DNA of 64,000 nucleotides. Source: Bacteroidales bacterium (GTDB taxonomy: Bacteria; Bacteroidota; Bacteroidia; Bacteroidales; UBA932). The translations under genes and the position numbers were made by a program. Location of the stretch: contig JAFZDJ010000010.1 in NCBI GenBank assembly GCA_017561265.1, positions 1-64,000 of the forward strand. Direction: 5' to 3'. The notes below the pieces were generated by a model. It did not search any database. It had not been told where the DNA came from and was given only the letters and a program-made list of their open reading frames with translations. The number at the start of each line of letters is the position of its first letter. The stretch's first letter is position 1. Of this stretch, positions 46,212-54,277 are shown one piece after another.

Positions 46212-47328
46212 TAAATATTTTGCTTTCATAAGCTATAATTCTAAGGATATTGCCTGGGGCAGGAAGCTGCAAAGGAAGCTGGAACATTATAGGATGCCGG
46301 CTACTTTATGCAGTGAAAAAGGTTGGGAGCGTACTCCGATAAGACCAGTGTTCTTTGCTCCTACGGACATTCAGCCAGGCGGTCTGACAAAAGAACTGCA
46401 GGACAGGTTGCATGCATCCCGTAATCTTGTCGTGATATGTTCTCCGAATTCTGCAAAATCGGAGTGGGTCGGCAAGGAGATTGCGTTCTTCCATGAATTG
46501 GGACGGACAAAGAACATTCATTTCTTTATTGTTGATGGAATTCCGCATAGCGGCGATCCGGAGACCGAGTGCTTTAATCCGATTGTTGACAAGCTTGGAT
46601 TACCGGAAATCTTAGGAGCCAACATACATGAGAAAACCTATCGCTGGAGCTGGTTGAACATGGAGAGGGCATATGTCCAGTTGATTTCAAAGCTTCTTGA
46701 AGTCGAGTTCGATTCAATATGGAAGAGGCATCGCAGACAGTTGGTTCAGAAGATCGCTGCATGGACGATATGCTTTCTGACAGCATGTCTGTCAATTGTA
46801 GGAGTATGGGCTCACAGCAAGCCAGTAGATGTGCAGATCCGTCTGAATGAGACATCGTATCATAATGACAATCTTCCTGCTTTGAAAGACGCAATAGTTA
46901 CCATGGAACTGTCTAATGAAGTAAAGACAGATACCATAAAGTCTTTGGACGCACCTTTGATCTTTTCCAACATCCCTCAGAAGTTCATCAATGAGAAGGT
47001 CCGTATTATAGTACGTGCCAATGATTATTTTGAGGTTGATACTACTTTGAATCTCAGAAACGAGATGAATATCGGTATGTGCAGAGATTCATTGATATAT
47101 GGAAGCATCCGTTTCCGTCTTTGGGATCAGGAACAGGAAACATATCTCAAAGGTGTCGATATGGAAATTGCCGGGCAGAAAGTCCGTTCGGATGAGAACG
47201 GTCAGGTTCAGTTATACGTTCCGCTTCAACAGCAGAATACATGTTATAACATTATCTCTGATATTCCGCTTGAAAATGATATCTTGTATATGCCATGCGG
47301 GAAAGATGTTGTTGTGTTGATAAAGTGA
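46195..47328 (+). CDS. TIR domain - membrane segment - periplasmic beta domain protein
   Basis: Protein of 377 residues. The TIR domain (7-165) starts YFAFISYNSKDIAWGRKLQ, has a long insert region around VFFAPTDIQPGG, and keeps the NADase-position glutamate in SEWVGKEIAFFHEL. A membrane segment lies at about 188-208. The outer part (210-377) holds two beta-sandwich-like repeats (VTMELSNEVKTDTIKS and DMEIAGQKVRSDENGQV), similar to the carboxypeptidase-regulatory folds. It is a one-pass receptor with the TIR enzyme inside. The start overlaps the TPR gene by 17 bases, indicating tight coupling to that secreted protein. Confidence 0.88.
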   Translation: MKKADNKYFAFISYNSKDIAWGRKLQRKLEHYRMPATLCSEKGWERTPIRPVFFAPTDIQPGGLTKELQDRLHASRNLVVICSPNSAKSEWVGKEIAFFHELGRTKNIHFFIVDGIPHSGDPETECFNPIVDKLGLPEILGANIHEKTYRWSWLNMERAYVQLISKLLEVEFDSIWKRHRRQLVQKIAAWTICFLTACLSIVGVWAHSKPVDVQIRLNETSYHNDNLPALKDAIVTMELSNEVKTDTIKSLDAPLIFSNIPQKFINEKVRIIVRANDYFEVDTTLNLRNEMNIGMCRDSLIYGSIRFRLWDQEQETYLKGVDMEIAGQKVRSDENGQVQLYVPLQQQNTCYNIISDIPLENDILYMPCGKDVVVLIK

Positions 47329-47351
47329 TACATTAATAGCTTTAGATTATT

Positions 47352-48062
47352 ATGCAGCTTGTTTTCCTTCTTGTAGCCGCCCTTGCGCCTGTGGCTGTGC
47401 TTATTTATTATATTTACAGGCGGGATAAATATAAGAAAGAACCTGTCAGAGAGCTTCTTAAGGCTTTTGGCTATGGAATCTTGTCTGTGCCGATAGCATT
47501 GTGTATGTCGGTTCCGTTGAGTTCCGTAGGATTGGTTCCGGCTGAACCATCAACATTATGGGGTGCAGTAGGAGTTTCTTTCTTAGGTGCTGCGATACCG
47601 GAGGAAATTGCCAAATGCTTGATGCTGTTGCTTTTCTTGAGGAAAAGCAGGTTCTTTGATGAGAGAATGGATGGAATTGTTTATGCGTCAGTTGTTTCAA
47701 TGGGCTTTGCTGCTGTTGAAAACGTATTGTACCTGGTGTCGAATTATGATGCATGGGTCTCTGTCGGCATTACACGTGCATTGTTCTCTGTTCCGGCGCA
47801 CTTCTTTTTCGGTGTGCTGATGGGATATTATTATTCTCTGCATCGTTTCTGCCCGTCAGATGGAAGGGCCTATAAATGGCTTGTGCTCGGAGCTCCGATT
47901 CTTGCGCATGGTTTGTTTGATTCCGTACTTTTCTCTGTAAATGTCATGCCGTCGCTAAGTCTTGTACTGATGATCTTGTTTCTGTTTTTATGCAACAGTC
48001 TGCGAAAGCGTGCATGCCGTAGTATAGCCGAGCATTTGAAACTTGATTCAAAACTGATGTAA
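47352..48062 (+). CDS. PrsW-type intramembrane metalloprotease
   Basis: Multi-pass protein of 236 residues. The family motifs are in order: EExxK in IPEEIAKCL (about residue 78), FAAVENVLY (about 117), PAHFFFGVLMGYY (about 142) and LAHGLFDS (about 182). In Bacillus, PrsW starts the release of a sigma factor by cutting the anti-sigma factor in the membrane. This island also encodes a sigma factor with an anti-sigma-like partner, though that partner has no membrane segment. A cut of one of the one-pass TIR receptors is another possibility. It lies 23 bases after the TIR-TM gene. Confidence 0.88.
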   Translation: MQLVFLLVAALAPVAVLIYYIYRRDKYKKEPVRELLKAFGYGILSVPIALCMSVPLSSVGLVPAEPSTLWGAVGVSFLGAAIPEEIAKCLMLLLFLRKSRFFDERMDGIVYASVVSMGFAAVENVLYLVSNYDAWVSVGITRALFSVPAHFFFGVLMGYYYSLHRFCPSDGRAYKWLVLGAPILAHGLFDSVLFSVNVMPSLSLVLMILFLFLCNSLRKRACRSIAEHLKLDSKLM

Positions 48063-48081
48063 ATTCATTTTTTATTCCCTT

Positions 48082-50295
48082 ATGAGTAATATACAAAAGA
48101 ACGAATGCGTCCTTTCCAATGGACAAAAGTTTGAACTTCCTGAGATGGAGGGATATAAAGATGTATTCCTGAGTTATAAAAGGGAGAATGTAGAATATGT
48201 GGTGCGTTTGTATAAGGAGCTTAAAAGTCATTATATTGAACCATGGTTGGATCTTAGAGAACTTCCGGAATTTGTAGGAGAAGAGTACCGGAATAAAATC
48301 AGGAAAGGAATTGATTCTTCCAAGTATTTTCTTCTGATATATACTAAAGACGTGGAGAAGTCGGATTTCATAATTAATGATGAAGTCGGATATGCAAAAC
48401 AACAGAAGAAAAAGATATTGTTTTATCCTAAGGATCCTGTTGATCTCAATACGTCAAGATTAAAGGATTTTATTGCTGATATACAGTGGATGGATACTGA
48501 AGCTACTGCGATTCATCAGGCTGATGTACAAGAAGCCCTGAAGGATAAGAGGAAGCAGGAGGAATTATCCGAATTGATCAGTGTCAGGCGTGAATTCTCG
48601 CTCTATGAGGATCAGAGTCTGTTCCTTATACGCATTGCATTGCAGCGCATGTTGGGAAAAACCACAGTTTTTGGAAACTATGAGAAACTTTGCGGAGTTG
48701 AATCAAATATATTCTATCGCTCGGAGAATGTCAGTATGAAGGTTCTGAACAAGGCTCTGTATATTGAACCTTCCGATGATTTTCGAAAAATTCTCGAAAA
48801 AGAGAAGTTTTATAGAAAAGACAAAGTGGATGAAGTGGAGGAACTCCTGAAGCAGATAAATCCGGATCGTGAAGAACTGATGCTGCAACTGATCTCATTC
48901 TTAGAAATACACAAGAAAAGCTATCCTCTGAAAGTATTGTATGATCGTGTAGGAATATATCTGAAAAATGATAAATACAAACAGGCATCCTTGCCGGAAT
49001 ATAAGGATTTCAGTCTGAAGGGGTTCATTGATATCGTTGCTGATATGGCAGCCTGCTCCTTTATTGCGGATATCGCAAAAGGACGCTTGATGTTCAATGG
49101 TGCAGAGCTGGGTGTGTACAGCATATCCGACAGCAGGACGGTAAATAAAGAGAATCCTGTATTGGATATGGAATTGTACTATTCTGATTATTTTACTTTC
49201 AGATGCATGACAGAAATGTATCATGTCTTGTGTTCTATTGATGATAGACCTTTCTTTATCTCAGGACAGTCGGATATTCGTCGTGTATCTCCGTTTTTAT
49301 GTTCGTTAGGACTGGGCGGATTTGTCGTGACCAAGACTCAGAAGGAGTCATCCTTGATGTGGACAAAACGTTCAGGCAATATATCATCAGGTGATATGTG
49401 GCATTTTTCATATGATGAAACCGTAAGTATATTGAAGGATGCAGTCACTGATTCAGGAAACAAGATTGTGGTTGAGGATGACAATCTTGTTCAGATTGAT
49501 TACAATAAGATAATCCTGCGTGCATTAAAGGAAGAGGTTGGTGCGATAGGTGCAGATATCGTTGATCAGGAATACGGACTGTATGAGGTCGGAATTATAA
49601 AGAGCGAGCGTCTGGAAGTTGAGTTGATTTCGCATGCTACGATTTATCTATCTGACGAGAGATCTTATCAGGAGCAGATAATGGAAATGCATGATGCTTC
49701 GAGTGATGGCTATCTGGAAATCTCCAAAATAGAGTTTCTTCCTTTAAGGGACGCCAATGCTCTTGTCGGACGTCTTCTTTCTCCTGAGTCATATGCTACA
49801 TATGTACAGATGAAGAAAAGAATTAAAGATTATGTCGGAAGAAAGGCGGTTATCGGTAACAATACAATAGTAGAAGCTGGGTCATATATAGACGAAGGGG
49901 CACAGGTAGGTGATTATTGTAAGATTCATCGTAATGTATATGTAGGAAAGGGAGTGAAGATCGGAAATTATTGTAAGATCCAGAATAACAACAGCATATA
50001 TCCGGGTGTGACCCTGGATTACGGGGTGTTTGTCGGAACAAATGTTACCTTTATCAATGACAGATATCCGTGGGCGGTACATGAAGACGGCAAACCGGTC
50101 AACGATTGGAAACTTGAAGAAACACATGTCGGGTGGGGCGCATCTATTGGAGCAGGTGCCGTCATCATGTGTGGGGTCAACATCGGTCCGAGGGCTATGA
50201 TTGGAGCCGGTGCAGTTGTATTGACTGATGTCCCTGCCGGTGCTGTTGCAGTTGGTAATCCTGCAAAAATTATAAAAGAAAATAGCAAGAACTGA
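48082..50295 (+). CDS. TIR domain - Nudix-like domain - hexapeptide acyltransferase fusion
   Basis: Protein of 737 residues with three parts. TIR (22-145): YKDVFLSYKRENVEYVVRLY, PWLDLRELPEFVG, and the NADase-position glutamate in FIINDEVGYAK. A middle region (about 390-570) looks Nudix-like, with MWTKRSGNISSGDMWHFS and RALKEEVGAIGADIVD as the Nudix-box equivalent; assignment is tentative because key glutamates cannot be aligned with certainty. The end (about 585-735) is a left-handed beta-helix of hexapeptide repeats (IGNNTIVEAGSYIDEGAQVG... GAGAVVLTDVPAGAVAVGNPAK), closest to sugar O/N-acetyltransferases. I know no described protein with this combination. It is the second-last gene of the operon. 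Confidence 0.82.
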   Translation: MSNIQKNECVLSNGQKFELPEMEGYKDVFLSYKRENVEYVVRLYKELKSHYIEPWLDLRELPEFVGEEYRNKIRKGIDSSKYFLLIYTKDVEKSDFIINDEVGYAKQQKKKILFYPKDPVDLNTSRLKDFIADIQWMDTEATAIHQADVQEALKDKRKQEELSELISVRREFSLYEDQSLFLIRIALQRMLGKTTVFGNYEKLCGVESNIFYRSENVSMKVLNKALYIEPSDDFRKILEKEKFYRKDKVDEVEELLKQINPDREELMLQLISFLEIHKKSYPLKVLYDRVGIYLKNDKYKQASLPEYKDFSLKGFIDIVADMAACSFIADIAKGRLMFNGAELGVYSISDSRTVNKENPVLDMELYYSDYFTFRCMTEMYHVLCSIDDRPFFISGQSDIRRVSPFLCSLGLGGFVVTKTQKESSLMWTKRSGNISSGDMWHFSYDETVSILKDAVTDSGNKIVVEDDNLVQIDYNKIILRALKEEVGAIGADIVDQEYGLYEVGIIKSERLEVELISHATIYLSDERSYQEQIMEMHDASSDGYLEISKIEFLPLRDANALVGRLLSPESYATYVQMKKRIKDYVGRKAVIGNNTIVEAGSYIDEGAQVGDYCKIHRNVYVGKGVKIGNYCKIQNNNSIYPGVTLDYGVFVGTNVTFINDRYPWAVHEDGKPVNDWKLEETHVGWGASIGAGAVIMCGVNIGPRAMIGAGAVVLTDVPAGAVAVGNPAKIIKENSKN

Positions 50296-50336
50296 TAGAA
50301 TTGCCTGTTATTTGTTCTCTTTAAGAGAAAAACAAT

Positions 50337-50627
50337 ATGAAAAAGAATTACATACCTCATCCTATGGATACAAGAGATATCCAATTACCGGAAGACTTGA
50401 CTCCTTTGATCGAGCAGATGGCAAAGAATGTCCATGAAGTGTGGGCGCAGAGCCGAATGGAGCAAGGGTGGACTTATGGGGAAGAACGAAACGATGCCCT
50501 CAAGCATCATCCTTGTCTTGTTCCATATGAGGAACTCCCGGAGATTGAGAAAGCCTATGACCGTGACACAGCTCTCGGCACTCTTAAGCTTATTTCTAAA
50601 TTGGGCTTCCGCATAACAAAAGAATAA
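50337..50627 (+). CDS. stand-alone RyR domain protein
   Basis: A 96-residue protein consisting almost entirely of one RyR repeat: VHEVWAQSRMEQGWTYGEERN, then LVPYEELPEIEKAYDRDTA, and a last helix LGTLKLISKLGFRITKE. It is the closest relative in the window of the RyR part of the 23286-24419 fusion. With no other domain it probably acts as a ligand-binding subunit or as a decoy. It ends the plus-strand run and meets the convergent four-TM gene after five bases. Confidence 0.9.
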   Translation: MKKNYIPHPMDTRDIQLPEDLTPLIEQMAKNVHEVWAQSRMEQGWTYGEERNDALKHHPCLVPYEELPEIEKAYDRDTALGTLKLISKLGFRITKE

Positions 50628-50632
50628 TGAAC

Positions 50633-52618
50633 TTACATCAGCGACCTCTTCACGACAAGCCAGTCGTAATGTTTGATAGCCTCATCAAGTCCGTTGTATG
50701 GGACCAGACAATTATGAGTATGCATGAGGTCGCTGGTCTTGATACCATAGCGATATCCTAACATGATATGCGATGCATTCCAACGTATATGTTCGCCTCT
50801 TGCCAGATTGTCTAGGACGGAAGCTTCGAAATCAGGGCATGACATGTCAATATGACCGTTTCCGTCATATGCACATCTGATGTGTGAAGCTGCAGCTGCA
50901 GTCTCGGAGTCGCAAAGGGCTTTCTTTGTATGCATATGCAGGCAGTTTGAGTAATTCTGAGTGATTTGCCTTCGTGCTTTGGTCCTTGTTTCGTAATCAT
51001 CATTGCGGAGTTTTCCGTCAAGTTCGTGCCATGCCTTATCTGCATCACCATCACTGGTGAGAGCCATATAGCCGCTATGGAATTCACGCGCCAGATCATC
51101 AAGATGATCTGGACGTATCACATTTACTTTCCAAATGTCTTTCTCCATTCCAAAAGGTTTTATGCAGTTGCCGAATGTCTTGCCGGCCTTTTTCAGAGTC
51201 TCCATGTTCAGACCATTGCATGCCTGCTGCCTTAATGCAATTACGAAATTCCTGCTGAGATCTCTGCCATGGCAGAGGGCGAATTCTGCAATATCAATAG
51301 CAATCTTCAGATTGAGCTTATCATCTCCAAGACATATGACCAGATAGTTGACATCTTTTATAATGCTTTCAATATGTTTCCAGAATGCTTCCGAGTCTAC
51401 GGAGCATGGAATGAACTGCACTTCCTCTTTGTCAGTTAAAGTGACGCTCCTTCTTAATTCTCCGGCAGCTTCTGCAGCATTGTTATCGTAAATATGGCAT
51501 CTGAATGCAGCTTTTTCACCATCTGTACCAGCAAAGGCACCGAACTCATATAGGAATTTCAACGCCTCATGACCTGTCTCGCCGAATCCTATTATAGCGG
51601 ATGTGAATCCGGATGCTATACATCCCGTCTTTCTTCCAGTCCCGGGATCTATAGCCGCATCTACGTAGTTGTAAGGAAACATTTCCGGAACTTCCGGGTT
51701 CTTGAGACTTTCCACAGCAAGAAATGACGAGTCGACGAATCTGATCCTGTCGTGGATGTCTGTGACAGTGTCATATCGCGAAACCAGCCCGCTTTTATCT
51801 GCGTGACAATAGATGCGGCATTGGAATACTTCGTTTTCAGACATGTCTGATCGATTCCATAGGCTTTCCAGAAGTTCGAGATTCTTCTTCTGGTCATCCG
51901 AAAGTATATAGACGTTGTTGTCGCGGTTCCGAAGCCATGGAACCAGACCCTTCATTCTCTTGTCAGCTCTGAGGACAACATCTGCTTCCGATATTATGTT
52001 TTGGGAGTTTCTTCCGAGAAATCCTGAGATTATATTCCATATGGATATGCCTTTGATAGTGGACTCGCTGTCAGGTAAGTCTATGAATACTATCTTTCCC
52101 TTGTCGCCTCTCTTTCTTATGTCGGCTGCAAGCATGCGCGATTCCCTGCCTGTCCCTAAAAACAAATGATTCCCTCCTTCTTCTGCAGCTTTTATGTTCT
52201 CACTTCTATGAAGCCATCTGCGTCCATATGCCCATCGTGATACATAGTGAAAGATAACAAGAGCACTTGTTATGACTGCCATGAAATATGTGGTTACATA
52301 TGCAGTTTGCAATATAGCGCTGGATTGTAGCGTTGATGCCACAGCAGACTTGAACATGATGGTCTTTGTTACGAACATGTCAAGAGCATACTGGACGGAG
52401 AAGAACAGTAATTGCAACCATTCCAATAATGTCCTACCTTCACTTGCGCTCATCTTAAGGAATAGAATGAGATGCACCACCCATCCTGAAACGAAAACAA
52501 AAGCAAATGCCTTGAGGAGAATCTTGTTGTCAGGGCGTTTCCCTGCAATATGCTGGAGAGTTGTACCGTAAATGATGCAGATAATCAATGTGATGATTCC
52601 GCTGATATGTAATTCCAT
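50633..52618 (-). CDS. four-TM protein with two TrkA-N-like units and a RyR-like end
   Basis: Protein of 661 residues. Four membrane segments fill about residues 5-22, 35-57, 70-90 and 108-130. The first Rossmann unit begins NHLFLGTGRESRMLAADIRK (about 152), the second FTSAIIGFGETGHEALKFLYEFG (about 340). The C-terminal 60 residues are RyR-like: GEHIRWNASHIMLGYRYG, then HNCLVPYNGLDEAIKHYD. The design parallels the channel at 20706 but the membrane part differs and has no DPG pore motif, so channel activity is open. ATG at 52618 was chosen over a TTG three codons earlier. It is convergent with the RyR gene and divergent from the next gene. Confidence 0.82.
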   Translation of the reverse strand: MELHISGIITLIICIIYGTTLQHIAGKRPDNKILLKAFAFVFVSGWVVHLILFLKMSASEGRTLLEWLQLLFFSVQYALDMFVTKTIMFKSAVASTLQSSAILQTAYVTTYFMAVITSALVIFHYVSRWAYGRRWLHRSENIKAAEEGGNHLFLGTGRESRMLAADIRKRGDKGKIVFIDLPDSESTIKGISIWNIISGFLGRNSQNIISEADVVLRADKRMKGLVPWLRNRDNNVYILSDDQKKNLELLESLWNRSDMSENEVFQCRIYCHADKSGLVSRYDTVTDIHDRIRFVDSSFLAVESLKNPEVPEMFPYNYVDAAIDPGTGRKTGCIASGFTSAIIGFGETGHEALKFLYEFGAFAGTDGEKAAFRCHIYDNNAAEAAGELRRSVTLTDKEEVQFIPCSVDSEAFWKHIESIIKDVNYLVICLGDDKLNLKIAIDIAEFALCHGRDLSRNFVIALRQQACNGLNMETLKKAGKTFGNCIKPFGMEKDIWKVNVIRPDHLDDLAREFHSGYMALTSDGDADKAWHELDGKLRNDDYETRTKARRQITQNYSNCLHMHTKKALCDSETAAAASHIRCAYDGNGHIDMSCPDFEASVLDNLARGEHIRWNASHIMLGYRYGIKTSDLMHTHNCLVPYNGLDEAIKHYDWLVVKRSLM

Positions 52619-52866
52619 ATGTTCCAATCAGATTGTTGTCTGATGCAAAACTAATCATTTACGGAGTAACATCAAAGGTGAATCTTATAAACTTACTGTA
52701 TTCTCCACTCCCATGGACGCTTTTGGCATGTGTCATGTCTTTGATTTCCTTGAATTTCATTTTGATTGTTTTTTTGCTTCTATGGAAAAATAGAGCATTT
52801 GTATTCATGATAGAATAACTCCTGTGATTCACTCTTAATAATATATAAGACTTTAAAATTTGCTGT

Positions 52867-54255
52867 ATGAAACACTCAAGATTTTCCAAATTTATGCTTG
52901 TGGCGGATCTGACCCTCTGCTGCATCTGGCTCATGTGTCTGATCAATGGTGCATCGAATGGTATGTGGGTATACTCGTCATTATGGATAATGCCGTTGAT
53001 GAGGATGTGGCTGAGCTTTCTCATATATCGCCGCAGCAGGATGGCTCTTGCTCCTCTGTCAGTGCTCACTCTGGCAACTATATCTCTCTTGGCAGGTCGT
53101 GCGCGCCTTGCCTTTCCGGTATATGTGGATCCACTTCTGACTCTGTTGCGTGCTGTTCCTCCGCTTTTGGGTGAGCATGTGATAACTTCCGGAACCATGA
53201 GCGATATCTGGTTGAGGTCAGCTGACCATAAGGTATTTATCGGGTTGATAGTCTCTGTGTGGGTCATTATGATACCTTGGGCAATATTTATGTTCCGATG
53301 TTTCAGGAAGGAGAATGTGAAAAGTCAGTTCACCCTGAGAAAGAGAATAGGTCTATGTGCAGCAGTAACCGCTATTGTATTCATTGAGTCTTTTGTTGTG
53401 GCTCATTTCTATTATAGCCATGTGTCGGTACTCGTGTTGTGCCTGCTGATGATGCTCATGCCTGTGATCTTCAATGGTGGAAAGATTGAAGGTATGCTGT
53501 CAAAAGGCGAACAGGCATTCATCCTGATCCTTCTTCTCCTGGGAGCAGCATACACAAGTGGAATCAATTACAGTCAGGCATCGATTGTCACGACGATAGC
53601 TTTACCTGCGGCATTCTTTGCAATATTCAGCTGGATCATGGATTGCAAAATCCGTTACAATGATGTCGTGACCATGATTTCGGCTTCCGTTCTGTTCGAA
53701 TTCTCTCAGTATCATATCGGCATGTTCCGTATCCTGATGCTTCTGATATCTTTAGGAATGATGGCTGTTCCTATTATCCGTCTGGCCGTATCAACACGAA
53801 GAGTGTGGACTGCGGCAGCGGTATATGTCGCGACTGCTGTTCTTCTGCCTGTATTCTGCATAGGGTATAATCCATACTCCGTCCTCGATGCTGGGAGGGT
53901 CGGGCCTTTTGATGGATACGAGTATTCCAGGAATGGTCTTATGCTTGTCAAAGGCAAGGATGGCATGGGAATCAGAGACCGTTACGAACTGATACTTCCT
54001 GCCGAATATGAGGATGTGGAGCTTCTGATATCACATAAGCCATACTGCAAGGTCGAGACAGTGGACGGCTGGAAGATTTATGACATCGTCAGACATGAGT
54101 TTCTGACAGAGGAAGTCTTTACGGAAGTCATTCCGTATGGAAAATTCACTTTCCTCCTGAAATCCGAGGAAGGGGATAAGTACCTCATCATACCGCTTAC
54201 ATACAGCCGATTCAATGACAGTAAGGTTGCTGTAATAAGTAGTCATCTTGAATAA
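52867..54255 (+). CDS. multi-pass membrane protein with C-terminal beta domain
   Basis: Unrecognised protein of 462 residues. About ten hydrophobic segments fill residues 10-345. The remaining 115 residues are soluble, with strand-rich, repeat-like text (GMGIRDRYELILPAEYEDVE, DGWKIYDIVRHEFLTEEVF) that resembles WG/KWG-type repeats. The protein is at the right edge of the island, divergent from the four-TM RyR gene; whether it belongs to the system is unclear. No transporter family was recognised. Confidence 0.75.
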   Translation: MKHSRFSKFMLVADLTLCCIWLMCLINGASNGMWVYSSLWIMPLMRMWLSFLIYRRSRMALAPLSVLTLATISLLAGRARLAFPVYVDPLLTLLRAVPPLLGEHVITSGTMSDIWLRSADHKVFIGLIVSVWVIMIPWAIFMFRCFRKENVKSQFTLRKRIGLCAAVTAIVFIESFVVAHFYYSHVSVLVLCLLMMLMPVIFNGGKIEGMLSKGEQAFILILLLLGAAYTSGINYSQASIVTTIALPAAFFAIFSWIMDCKIRYNDVVTMISASVLFEFSQYHIGMFRILMLLISLGMMAVPIIRLAVSTRRVWTAAAVYVATAVLLPVFCIGYNPYSVLDAGRVGPFDGYEYSRNGLMLVKGKDGMGIRDRYELILPAEYEDVELLISHKPYCKVETVDGWKIYDIVRHEFLTEEVFTEVIPYGKFTFLLKSEEGDKYLIIPLTYSRFNDSKVAVISSHLE

Positions 54256-54264
54256 AATATTTCC

Positions 54265-54272
54265 TATCTTTG
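54265..54272 (+). promoter_or_regulatory. -7 promoter box, possible leaderless start
   Basis: TATCTTTG then CGCCG then ATG (54278). The arrangement is the same as at 13681 on the minus strand and suggests a transcript starting at or next to the start codon. Confidence 0.5.
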
Positions 54273-54277
54273 CGCCG

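Noticed and set aside
48990..50060. Possible CRISPR-like or hexanucleotide DNA repeats in the acyltransferase region
   Set aside because: The repetition is at the protein level (hexapeptide beta-helix), with no conserved DNA repeat or spacer structure.
52659..53267. 202-codon minus-strand frame with basic composition
   Set aside because: It is antisense to the multi-pass membrane protein gene, whose hydrophobic pattern is coherent; the minus frame has no recognisable motif.
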